From the NCBI GenBank assembly GCA_963823505.1, contig CAWGLY010000005.1:186001-250000 (forward strand): a DNA stretch of 64,000 bases, read 5' to 3'. Below are positions 44,934 to 52,685 of the stretch, piece by piece; the stretch's first letter is position 1; the number at the start of each line of letters is the position of its first letter. This DNA comes from DATHZQ01 sp963823505 (GTDB lineage: Bacteria; Actinomycetota; Acidimicrobiia; Spongiisociales; UBA5794). A model generated the notes under the pieces. The model did not search any database. It saw only the letters and a list, made by a program, of their open reading frames with translations, and was not told the origin of the DNA. The position numbers and the translations under genes are program-made.

Positions 44934-45524
44934 ATGGCCACCACCGCAGACAGCCCGACCGAGGCCCGCTACCGGCCTCCCGAGGTCCGCCGGCAACAGA
45001 TACTCGACGCCGCCGCCCGACTCGCCACCACCGACGGACTCGAGGCCACGTCGATTGCGCAGGTCGCTGAAGCTGCCGGCGTGGCCAAGGGCTCGATCTA
45101 CCTCCATTTCGCATCGCGCGACGACCTGATCGGCGCCCTCCAGACACAGGTGTGGACCCAGATGATGGAGACCCCACGTCTCACCGCAGCCAACCACGAC
45201 CTGGCGTGGGTCGAGCGGCTCGACGCCGTCGTGGAGCATTGGATCCGCTACGAGGTTGAGCACCACGAGCTCTACCACGCCGTCTTCCACACCGTCGCCA
45301 CTGACAGCCAAGAGCCGTGGCACGAAGCAAGAACGCTGCTCCACGACCTCATCACCGGGGGAGCAGCCGCCGGCGAGTTCGACCTTGGCAACCTGGATGT
45401 CGACGTCGTCGTCGAATTCCTCCTCCACGGCTACGTCGGGCCCTGCTTCCACCACACCGACGTCGATACCGTCATCAGCGACGTCCAGCAACTCTTCCGC
45501 CGAACCATCGGCACGGTCGGTTAG
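44934..45524 (+). CDS. TetR-family transcriptional regulator
   Basis: 196 residues. The helix-turn-helix is typical: RRQQILDAAARLATTDGLEATSIAQVAEAAGVAKGSIYLHFASRDDLI, residues about 20-67. The C-terminal ligand domain (residues 75-196) is helical with several His and Glu. The ATG at 44934 is used; a GTG nine bases upstream is possible. It is divergent from the methyltransferase pair and flanked by four palindromes, so autoregulation and control of the methyltransferases are expected. The inducer is unknown. Confidence 0.87.
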   Translation: MATTADSPTEARYRPPEVRRQQILDAAARLATTDGLEATSIAQVAEAAGVAKGSIYLHFASRDDLIGALQTQVWTQMMETPRLTAANHDLAWVERLDAVVEHWIRYEVEHHELYHAVFHTVATDSQEPWHEARTLLHDLITGGAAAGEFDLGNLDVDVVVEFLLHGYVGPCFHHTDVDTVISDVQQLFRRTIGTVG

Positions 45525-45540
45525 CCACTCCGACCGCCTA

Positions 45541-45860
45541 GGAAAGTTGGGTGCTGACACGGCCAGAGAAGAGGTCGGTCTGCGTGTGCGGTTCGAAGCC
45601 GACGCCGAGGTAGAGGTGGCTCGCTGCGGTGAGCAGGTCGATGCCGGTAGTGAGGATGTGGCGGGCAAGTCCCCGGCGTTGGTGATCGTCTTGAGTGCGC
45701 ATGGGTTCGAGGACACCCGTGCCCGCCTCGGGGTCGTACCAGAACAGACCGTCCGCTGCGATGTTGCCATCGCCATCGAGAGTGAGCGGATCGAGGTCGG
45801 AGCGGTACAGCGATGTTGCAGGAAGCGCTGCTCGATGTCGGGTCGTCCCGGCCGGGTCAT
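45541..45860 (-). pseudogene. GNAT acetyltransferase remnant with internal deletion
   Basis: The acetyl-CoA-binding part of a GNAT domain is readable: LEPMRTQDDHQRRGLARHIL, with the Q-x-x-G-x-A loop, then LYLGVGFEPHTQTDLFSGR. About 15-20 residues that normally lie between these blocks (the strand and helix before the LY-x-x-x-GF motif) are missing. No convincing N-terminal half is found upstream. It is therefore probably a deleted remnant. It lies between tetR and the mraZ promoter region; the right boundary is approximate. Confidence 0.55.
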
Positions 45861-46024
45861 GTGATGGGACCCGCTCGATCCAGGGTGACACAACTCCGAG
45901 CAACCACTGACACGACCGTGACGCCTCCCCGCGCTCCTGTCCGAAATGGTGACGCCGTTTGAGCCTCACCGTCGGTCTTTCGACTCGTTTTTGGTCGAGG
46001 TGGGGGATTGGTGGGCGGATAAGG

Positions 46025-46053
46025 TTGACAAGTGGCGCGTAGTGGGTCATAGT
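46025..46053 (+). promoter_or_regulatory. Promoter of the mraZ-dcw operon
   Basis: TTGACA (46025-46030, a perfect -35 consensus) and CATAGT (46048-46053), separated by 17 bases. The start codon of mraZ is 43 bases past the -10 box. It overlaps the MraZ repeat boxes. Confidence 0.7.
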
Positions 46054-46066
46054 GGGTCCTCGTGGG
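46032..46066 (+). promoter_or_regulatory. MraZ binding boxes (four 10-bp-spaced repeats)
   Basis: GTGGC at 46032, then GTGGG at 46042, 46052 and 46062: four direct repeats with exact 10-base spacing, the layout bound by the MraZ ring in other bacteria (TGGGA/G boxes with 5-base gaps). They span the -10 region and downstream of the promoter, so MraZ should repress its own operon. Confidence 0.8.
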
Positions 46067-46095
46067 AGATGAAGGCGTGACGGAGATGGAGTGGC

Positions 46096-46533
46096 GTGTT
46101 TCTTGGGGAGTTCGAACACTCGTTGGACAGCAAGGGGCGGCTGGTGCTGCCTCGGAAGTTCCGCGACGAGCTCGAAACCTCGGGATGTGTGCTCACCAAG
46201 GGGCAGGAAGGCTGCCTCTACGTCTTCTCGATGGAGCAGTGGGAGGAAGAGATCGCTCGGCTACGCCGGCTGCCTCGCACCGACCGCCGCAACCGCAAGT
46301 ACACCCGATCGTTCTTCGCCTCGGCGCTGGATCAGACCCTCGACAAGCAGGGTCGCATCCAGGTACCGGAACGGCACCGCGAGTTTGCGGGGTTGGAGAA
46401 GGACGTCACGGTGGTCGGCGCCATGGATCGGATCGAGATCTGGTCGAAGGGTGCCTGGGCTGCCGAGGCCGCCGAAGCCGACGAGTACTACAGCGGTATC
46501 GAAGAAGTGCTCAGCGCGGACGGTGGGATCTGA
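46096..46533 (+). CDS. mraZ: Transcriptional regulator MraZ
   Basis: 145 residues, two SpoVT/AbrB-like DNA-binding halves: FLGEFEHSLDSKGRLVLPRKFRDEL at the N-terminus and FFASALDQTLDKQGRIQVPERHREF in the middle, each with the D-x-K/Q-G-R-hydrophobic-x-hydrophobic-P motif. It forms a ring that binds GTGGG repeats upstream of its own gene. GTG start with GGAG nearby. First gene of the dcw cluster; autorepression is expected from the boxes upstream. Confidence 0.95.
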   Translation: MFLGEFEHSLDSKGRLVLPRKFRDELETSGCVLTKGQEGCLYVFSMEQWEEEIARLRRLPRTDRRNRKYTRSFFASALDQTLDKQGRIQVPERHREFAGLEKDVTVVGAMDRIEIWSKGAWAAEAAEADEYYSGIEEVLSADGGI

Positions 46534-46593
46534 TGACCCGCACCGGACTCGTCACCCGTACATCGCCCACGTCACAAGAGTGGCCGTCTGGCC

Positions 46594-46680
46594 CATGTTC
46601 AGCCTCCCGGATGCCAATTGGGAGGCCCCTTACTCCGCCCGCTTCCAGGTTGGCGCCAGCGCTCCGGGAGGCTGAACATG
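46594..46680 (+). promoter_or_regulatory. rsmH leader: long-range stem hiding ribosome site and start codon, with alternative hairpin
   Basis: The arms CATGTTCAGCCTCCCGG (46594-46610) and CCGGGAGGCTGAACATG (46664-46680) are a perfect 17-bp inverted repeat. The 3' arm contains both the GGGAGG ribosome site and the ATG of rsmH. The 5' arm's GCCTCCC (46602-46608) can instead pair with the GGGAGGC copy at 46620-46626 in the loop, a 7-bp hairpin that would leave the start free. The two pairings exclude each other, as in translational switches. A structured RNA upstream of this gene in actinobacteria (mraW motif) has been described; whether this is that motif was not checked. Confidence 0.65.
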
Positions 46681-47643
46681 GCCCAGAAACCACTGCCGTA
46701 TCACGTGCCGGTGATGACGTCCGAGGTCGTCGAGCTGTTCGCTCCCGTAGGTTCGGGTGTCATCGTGGACGCAACGTACGGTGGGGGCGGGCACACGGCA
46801 GCGCTGCTTGCAGCGCTGCCACAGGTTCGGGTGCTGGCAATCGACCGGGACCTCGACGCGACAGCACGGGACCAGGACGCGGCGCACATGCGGCTCGTCA
46901 GGGCCAACTTCGCCGACCTGGCGCAGGTGCTCAGCGCCCCGGACACCCGGGCGTGGCTGAATGAACCTCGCGATCACGATCCGAGCCGCGGCGGTCTGGC
47001 TGGGGTGCTATTCGACCTTGGCGTTTCGTCCCGCCAGCTGGATGAGGCCGCTCGCGGATTCTCGTATCACCGCAAGGGCCCGCTCGATATGCGCATGGGT
47101 CCCGACGCCGGCGTCAGTGCGGCCGACATCGTCAACCACTCCGACGCTCGAGACCTTGCCGACATCCTCCGTCGCTACGGAGAGGAGCGATACGCCCGCC
47201 GTATCGCCGACGCCATCGTCCGGCAACGCCCGATCGAGGATACGGCCGCGCTGGCGGCAATCGTCGCCGATGCCGTCCCTGCGGCGGCCCGCCGGCAACG
47301 CCATCCGGCGCGCAAGGTTTTCCAAGCACTCCGGATCGCCGTCAATGACGAGCTCGATGCCGTCGCTCACGGCATCGATGCCGCCATCGACGCCGTGCGA
47401 CCAGGAGGCCGCATCGTGGTGATCGCGTACCACTCGCTGGAGGATCGCATCGTGAAGCGGCGCTTCATCGCCGGCGCAACCACGTGCGAGTGCCCGCCGG
47501 ACTTTCCCGTCTGTGTGTGCGGCAAGGTCGCCGAGCTGCGCCGTCTGACCGGCAGGCCGCTCCGTCCGACAGAGGCCGAGATCGAGCGCAATCCGCGTTC
47601 GCGCAGCGCCCGACTTCGCGCCGTCGAGAGGCTCGCAGCGTGA
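46678..47643 (+). CDS. rsmH: 16S rRNA (cytosine1402-N4)-methyltransferase
   Basis: Methylates C1402 of 16S rRNA in the decoding centre using SAM. 321 residues. HVPVMTSEVVELF at the N-terminus, motif I VDATYGGGGHTAALL near residue 30, IDRDLDA near 60, the FDLGVSSRQLDEAARGFSYH block near 113, FQALRIAVNDEL near 220 and IAYHSLEDRIVKRRF near 255 are all family hallmarks. The ATG at 46678 follows GGGAGG. The 144-base gap after mraZ holds an inverted repeat covering this start. The stop overlaps ftsL by four bases. Confidence 0.96.
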   Translation: MAQKPLPYHVPVMTSEVVELFAPVGSGVIVDATYGGGGHTAALLAALPQVRVLAIDRDLDATARDQDAAHMRLVRANFADLAQVLSAPDTRAWLNEPRDHDPSRGGLAGVLFDLGVSSRQLDEAARGFSYHRKGPLDMRMGPDAGVSAADIVNHSDARDLADILRRYGEERYARRIADAIVRQRPIEDTAALAAIVADAVPAAARRQRHPARKVFQALRIAVNDELDAVAHGIDAAIDAVRPGGRIVVIAYHSLEDRIVKRRFIAGATTCECPPDFPVCVCGKVAELRRLTGRPLRPTEAEIERNPRSRSARLRAVERLAA

Positions 47644-48080
47644 CCACGCACACAGCATCGGTCACCAGGCTGCCTCGGGTCGAGGGTGCTGCCCACCAGG
47701 CGCCCGCACAGCGGAACCAGCGGCTTCGACCTTGGGTCTTGTTCATCGTGATCGTCATCGCCGCCTTCTTCGGTCTCACCTATAGCCGGATCTCGCTCGA
47801 TCGGTCTGCGTTCCTGCTCGACACGCTCGAGGATCAGATTGCGGTGGAAGAGACGCGGCACTTCGATCTGCGCTTCGAAGTCGCAGAGCTGCGTGATCCG
47901 CAACGGATCGCAGCGGAAGCGGCCGAGTTGGGTCTGGTGTACCCGTCGATCCGACATCAACTTGCGGTCGCCGAGGTGGCCGAAGACCCCGAGGTCGATC
48001 CCGAATACCGCTGGGCCCAACTCAAAGCGCTGTTGAGCGCCCAGCCATCTTCACGGCAACCAGCCGGAAATCAGCCATGA
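47640..48080 (+). CDS. ftsL: Cell division protein FtsL-like
   Basis: 146 residues, bitopic. A cytoplasmic basic N-terminus of ~30 residues is followed by one TM helix (VLFIVIVIAAFFGLTYSRI, about 33-51) and a coiled-coil segment (LLDTLEDQIAVEETRHFDLRFEVAELRDPQRI). An acidic extracellular tail ends the protein. Position between rsmH and ftsI, size and topology match FtsL, a scaffold of the FtsQLB complex activating FtsWI. GTG start overlapping the rsmH stop. Confidence 0.82.
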   Translation: MTTHTASVTRLPRVEGAAHQAPAQRNQRLRPWVLFIVIVIAAFFGLTYSRISLDRSAFLLDTLEDQIAVEETRHFDLRFEVAELRDPQRIAAEAAELGLVYPSIRHQLAVAEVAEDPEVDPEYRWAQLKALLSAQPSSRQPAGNQP

Positions 48081-48113
48081 GCGCATCGGCCACGACGAAC
48101 GCACCAGCGGGCG

Positions 48114-49895
48114 ATGCGCAGAGCGCAGGCCCGCCGATCACGGAGTGCTGAGGTGGGCCGGCGGCAGGGAAGGGGCCGGGAAGGCCGCCTGATCGTGGTC
48201 GGTGCCGTGCTCGTCCTCGCATGGTTCGGGCTCGGCTACCGCTTGTTCGAAGTGCAGGCGCTCGAGGCAGAGACCTACGCATCCGAAGGTCTCGACCAGC
48301 GGGTCCGTCACGAGGAGCTACCGGCGACGCGGGGAACGATCTACGACCGGGACGGCGTTGAACTGGCGGTGACCGTCGACGCAACCACCGTCATCGCCAA
48401 TCCAAGCCGGGTGACCGACCCAGCTGCCACAGCCCGGATCCTCGCCCAGTTTGTCGGTGTCGATGCAGCGGTGCTGCGAGATCGCCTCTCCGGGACCGGG
48501 CAGTTCGCCTATGTTGCCCGCTCTCTCGATCGCGACACCGCCGACGCAGTGCGCCGTGCCGTCGAGCACTTCGAGCTCACCGGGGTGTCGTTCACCACGG
48601 AGCCCAAGCGTATGTACCCGGCAGGAGCTCTGGCGTCCGCGCTCATCGGCTTCGTGCGCTCCGACACCCAGCAGGGCCTGGAGGGGCTCGAGTTTGCGAT
48701 CGACGAGGAGCTCACCGGCACGCCCGGTATCCAAATCGTCGAGCGTGACGCCTACGGCACGCCGATCCCGCAAGCCGAGCTGCTGATCGAACCTGCCGTA
48801 CCCGGCTCGGATGTCGTGCTCACCATCGACCGTGAGATCCAGTACATCGCAGAAACTGCGCTCGCAGACGCGCTCACTCGCACCAACGCCACCGCCGGGA
48901 CTGTGGTGGTCCTGGACGTCCACAACGGCGAAGTGCTCGCCATGGCCAACGCCCCCGGATTCGACCCCAACGAACGCAGCAGCGTGACGCCTGATCTCTA
49001 TCGCAATCGGGCGATCTCCGATGTGTACGAGCCGGGCTCGACGCTCAAGGTGGTCACCATCGCCGCCGCCCTCAATGAGGAGGTCGTTTCCGTAGGCACC
49101 ACCTTCGAGGTCCCGCCCGAGCTACCCATCCACGACAAGACGTACACCGACGTCGGTCGGCGGGAGACCGAGACGATGAACGTCGCACAGATCGTTGCCC
49201 GCTCGTCGAACATCGGGACGATCATGGTCCAAGACCATCTGGGCAATGAGCTGCACCACGAGTACCTGTCCCGATTCGGTCTGGGAGCCATCACCGGCTC
49301 CGACCTCCCTGCCGAGGCATCCGGGAAGGTGCACTCGCTCGACAACTGGTGCGAAACGACCTGCGGCCCCTCAACGGCAATCGGGTATCGCGTCGATGTC
49401 ACGCCGCTCCAGATGGCTTCAGTGTTTGCGACCATCGCCAATGATGGGGTGTGGGTCGAGCCGCATGTGATCAAGGAGGTCATCGACGGCAACGGCAATC
49501 GCGCCGTCCCCGACCGGGTCGAGCGCCCCGTCGTATCCGCAGGCACCGCTGCCACCATGCGACTGCTGCTGCAGGGAGTCGTCGAGACGGGCACAGGAAG
49601 CCGGGCCGCTATCACCGGCTACTCGGTGGGAGGGAAGACCGGAACGACCGAGAAGCTGATCCCCGGGGTGGGGTACTCGGACACGGACCGGATTGCGAGC
49701 TTCATCGGCATCGCACCCATTGATGCCCCAGAGGTCGTCATTGCCGTGGTGCTGGATTCACCCCACGGCGACGTTGACGAGGGGGGAGACGAGCCGGCGA
49801 AGCTCGAGTTCGGAGGCGTGTCGGCAGCCCCGGTGTTCGCACAGGTGGCGGAGGCGACGCTCCACCAGCTCGGGATCGCTCCCCGTGGGAGCTGA
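48114..49895 (+). CDS. ftsI: Septal peptidoglycan transpeptidase (penicillin-binding protein)
   Basis: 593 residues, class B PBP. One TM helix near residues 26-43 (LIVVGAVLVLAWFGLGY), a dimerisation domain with ATRGTIYDRDGVELA near 70, then the transpeptidase domain. Active-site motifs are STLK in YEPGSTLKVVT near 308, SSN in VARSSNIGT near 366 and KTGT in SVGGKTGTTEK near 508. It crosslinks septal peptidoglycan with FtsW. Two Cys near 418-422 (WCETTCGP) are unusual and could form a disulfide. The ATG at 48114 lies 33 bases after the ftsL stop; the 3' end overlaps murE by 11 bases. Confidence 0.95.
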   Translation: MRRAQARRSRSAEVGRRQGRGREGRLIVVGAVLVLAWFGLGYRLFEVQALEAETYASEGLDQRVRHEELPATRGTIYDRDGVELAVTVDATTVIANPSRVTDPAATARILAQFVGVDAAVLRDRLSGTGQFAYVARSLDRDTADAVRRAVEHFELTGVSFTTEPKRMYPAGALASALIGFVRSDTQQGLEGLEFAIDEELTGTPGIQIVERDAYGTPIPQAELLIEPAVPGSDVVLTIDREIQYIAETALADALTRTNATAGTVVVLDVHNGEVLAMANAPGFDPNERSSVTPDLYRNRAISDVYEPGSTLKVVTIAAALNEEVVSVGTTFEVPPELPIHDKTYTDVGRRETETMNVAQIVARSSNIGTIMVQDHLGNELHHEYLSRFGLGAITGSDLPAEASGKVHSLDNWCETTCGPSTAIGYRVDVTPLQMASVFATIANDGVWVEPHVIKEVIDGNGNRAVPDRVERPVVSAGTAATMRLLLQGVVETGTGSRAAITGYSVGGKTGTTEKLIPGVGYSDTDRIASFIGIAPIDAPEVVIAVVLDSPHGDVDEGGDEPAKLEFGGVSAAPVFAQVAEATLHQLGIAPRGS

Positions 49896-51363
49896 GCCGG
49901 TCCGCCTCAGCCGGCTGGCGGCCGTCGCGGATGAGTTTCAGACGGCCCGTCTCGACGGTGCCGATGTGACCGTTGTGGGGATCGAGCACGACTCCCGGGC
50001 CGTCCGGCCCGGCCAGGCCTTCATCGCACTCCGCGGCAGCACCTCGGATGGACACGACTATGCCGCCTCCACCCTCACCGCCGGTGCGGCGGCGCTCATC
50101 GTCGACCACTCCCTCGAGCTCGATGTCCCCCAACTGGTGGTCGAGGCGACCCGCCCGCTCATGGCCCCGCTTGCTGCCGAGGTCTACGGCCGGCCCTCGG
50201 CCGCCATGACCGTCATCGGTGTCACGGGCACCAACGGCAAGACCACCACGACGCACATGATCGAGGCGATCGGTGCCGGCGCCGGCCGGACGATGGGCCT
50301 CATCGGAACCGTCGGTGCCCGGATAGCGGGCAAGCCGCACCCGGTCGGGTTCACGACTCCGGAGGCGACCCATCTGCAACGGCTGCTGCGCACGATGCTC
50401 GACGCTGATGTCGACACGGTCGCCATGGAGGTGTCGAGCCACGCTCTCGCCCAAGGGCGGGCTGATGCGATCGACTTCGACGTCGTGGCCTTCACCAACC
50501 TGTCCCAGGATCACCTCGACTACCACGGCACCATGGAGGAGTACTACGCGGTGAAGCGCACCCTGTTCCGCCGATCACGGGCGGCCCTTGCGGTGGTCTT
50601 CGTCGATGATCCGTGGGGCGCCCGGCTTGCGGGTGAGATCGACCTCCCGCTGTCGACGGTGGGATTCGAACCCGGCGCGGATGTCCGCGGCGTTGCCTTG
50701 GCTGCGACCCCGGCTGGCACGACCATCGAGATCTCTTCGCCGCAGCACCGCTTCGAGGTGACCACGACGCTGGCCGGCGGCTTCAACGCGGCCAACGCCC
50801 TCGTCGCAGTCGCATCCGCTCTCGCCGTGGGCATCCACCCCGACGACATCGGCACCGGCCTGCAGGACATGGCGGCGGTTCCGGGCCGCTTCGAGGCCGT
50901 GGCGTGTAGCCGAGGATTCGACGTCATCGTGGATTACGCCCACACGCCAGACGCTATCGCCACCATCATCGGCGCCGTCCGGCCCCTCACGGCGGGCCGC
51001 ATCATCGCCGTCGGCGGGGCGGGCGGCGACCGCGACATCACGAAGCGTCCGCTCATGGGCGGGGCACTCGCCACCGCCGACGCAGCCGTCGTGACCTCGG
51101 ACAACCCGAGGTCGGAAGACCCGAACACGATCGTAGATGCGGTACTGCAGGGAGTTCCCGCCGATCGCTATGCCGTTGCCGAGCTCGATCGGCGGGAGGC
51201 GATCCGCCTGGCCCTGCAGATCGCGCGCACTGGTGACGTGGTACTGATCCTTGGCAAGGGTCACGAGACCGGCCAGCAACTTGCCGATCGCACCATCCCG
51301 TTCGACGATCGGATCGTGGCCGCCGAGGAGCTGGCTCGGCTCGACGAGGAGCAGCCCGCATGA
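49885..51363 (+). CDS. murE: UDP-MurNAc-tripeptide synthetase (meso-DAP-adding)
   Basis: ATP-dependent ligase adding the third peptide residue to UDP-MurNAc-L-Ala-D-Glu. 492 residues with a GTG start at 49885 inside the ftsI end. ATP site VTGTNGKTTTTHMIEAIG near residue 113, EVSSHALAQGRADAI near 180, FTNLSQDHLDYHGTMEEY near 204 and DYAHTPDAI near 350. The substrate motif DNPRSEDP near 413 marks meso-diaminopimelate enzymes, so the wall peptide should contain meso-DAP. Confidence 0.96.
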   Translation: MGAEPVRLSRLAAVADEFQTARLDGADVTVVGIEHDSRAVRPGQAFIALRGSTSDGHDYAASTLTAGAAALIVDHSLELDVPQLVVEATRPLMAPLAAEVYGRPSAAMTVIGVTGTNGKTTTTHMIEAIGAGAGRTMGLIGTVGARIAGKPHPVGFTTPEATHLQRLLRTMLDADVDTVAMEVSSHALAQGRADAIDFDVVAFTNLSQDHLDYHGTMEEYYAVKRTLFRRSRAALAVVFVDDPWGARLAGEIDLPLSTVGFEPGADVRGVALAATPAGTTIEISSPQHRFEVTTTLAGGFNAANALVAVASALAVGIHPDDIGTGLQDMAAVPGRFEAVACSRGFDVIVDYAHTPDAIATIIGAVRPLTAGRIIAVGGAGGDRDITKRPLMGGALATADAAVVTSDNPRSEDPNTIVDAVLQGVPADRYAVAELDRREAIRLALQIARTGDVVLILGKGHETGQQLADRTIPFDDRIVAAEELARLDEEQPA

Positions 51364-52685
51364 GCCACAGGTGGACGCTGGCCTCCATTGCCGACGCAAC
51401 GCGCGGTGTCCTCGTCGGAGAGCCTTCGGTCGTCGTTGACGCCATTGCGACCGATTCCCGCGCCATCTTGCCCGGATCGCTGTTCGTCGCACTTCGCGGC
51501 GAGCACTTCGACGGCCATGACTTCGCGGCGCCGGCGCTGGCTGCAGGCGCGGCCGCGGTTCTCGTCGAGCGAGGCCACGACGCAACGCCGCGGATCGAGG
51601 TCGAGGACACCTCGCTTGCCCTTCGCGACCTCGGCGCGGCGCGCCGCAACGAGATTGCCGTACCCGTCGTTGCGATCACCGGGTCGACCGGCAAGACCTC
51701 GACCAAGGACCTGCTCGCTTCGGCCCTTCCCAACGCTGCGGCGTCGGAGAAGAGCTACAACAACGAGATCGGGGTGCCGCTCACCGTCCTTGGTGCGCCG
51801 GACGACATGTCGTACCTCGTCCTCGAGGTGGGCTCGAGGGGACATGGTCACATCGCGTGGCTCATGCCCGTCGTCCGGCCGGATGTTGCGATCATCACCA
51901 ACCTCGGTGTCGTGCATCTCGAGACGTTCGGTTCTGAGGAGGTTCTGGCCGATGCCAAGTGGGAACTGGTCGAGGGTCTCTCGTCGTCGGGAACCGCCGT
52001 GCTCCCCGTCGAAGAATCGCGGCTGCATCGCTCCCATGCGGGGGCGACGCTCACGTTCGGCGAGACCCCTTCCGCCGACGTGCACATCGCCGATCTGCGT
52101 GTGGACGATCTCGGTCGACCTCGGTTCTCGATCCACACTCCCATCGGTTCCGAGACGGTCCGGCTGGCGGTAGCGGGAGCTCACCAAGCCCAGAACGCCG
52201 CCGCAGCCGTCGCCGCCGGCATCGCCCTCGGCCTTCCCCTCGCCACGTTGCTGCCCGGTCTCGAGCGTGCCGCCGGGTCGGCGTGGAGGATGGAAATCCA
52301 CCGCGGTCGCTTCACCGTCGTCAATGATGCGTACAACGCAAACCCGGATTCGGTTCGGGCGGCCCTGCGAACGGTTGCGGCACTCCCCGGGAGGCACGTT
52401 GCAGTTCTGGGGAAGATGGCCGAGCTGGGACAGGTAGAGGCGGAGGAGCACCGGCGCATGGGTGCCGAAGCAGCGCGACTGGGATACGAGACCGTTGTGA
52501 CGGTCGGGGACGACCCCGGCTATGCAGACGGCGGTGCGAACGTCATGGCGGTTGCCGGCATCGACGAGGCCCTCGAGATGCTCCGCTCGCTGGTGAACGA
52601 CGGAGACGTCGTGCTCGTCAAGGCTTCCCGCTCGGTCGGGCTCGAAGTGCTGGCCCATCGATTGGTCGAGGAGGCACAGTCGTGA
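51360..52685 (+). CDS. murF: UDP-MurNAc-tripeptide:D-Ala-D-Ala ligase
   Basis: Adds D-Ala-D-Ala to the UDP-MurNAc-tripeptide, completing the cytoplasmic precursor. 441 residues. SRAILPGSLFVALRGEHFDGHDF near residue 37, P-loop ITGSTGKTSTKDLLASAL near 107, NNEIGVPLTVL near 137, ITNLGVVHLETFGS near 180 and NDAYNANPDSVRAAL near 322 match MurF. Overlaps murE and mraY by four bases each, part of a tightly coupled operon. Confidence 0.96.
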   Translation: MSHRWTLASIADATRGVLVGEPSVVVDAIATDSRAILPGSLFVALRGEHFDGHDFAAPALAAGAAAVLVERGHDATPRIEVEDTSLALRDLGAARRNEIAVPVVAITGSTGKTSTKDLLASALPNAAASEKSYNNEIGVPLTVLGAPDDMSYLVLEVGSRGHGHIAWLMPVVRPDVAIITNLGVVHLETFGSEEVLADAKWELVEGLSSSGTAVLPVEESRLHRSHAGATLTFGETPSADVHIADLRVDDLGRPRFSIHTPIGSETVRLAVAGAHQAQNAAAAVAAGIALGLPLATLLPGLERAAGSAWRMEIHRGRFTVVNDAYNANPDSVRAALRTVAALPGRHVAVLGKMAELGQVEAEEHRRMGAEAARLGYETVVTVGDDPGYADGGANVMAVAGIDEALEMLRSLVNDGDVVLVKASRSVGLEVLAHRLVEEAQS

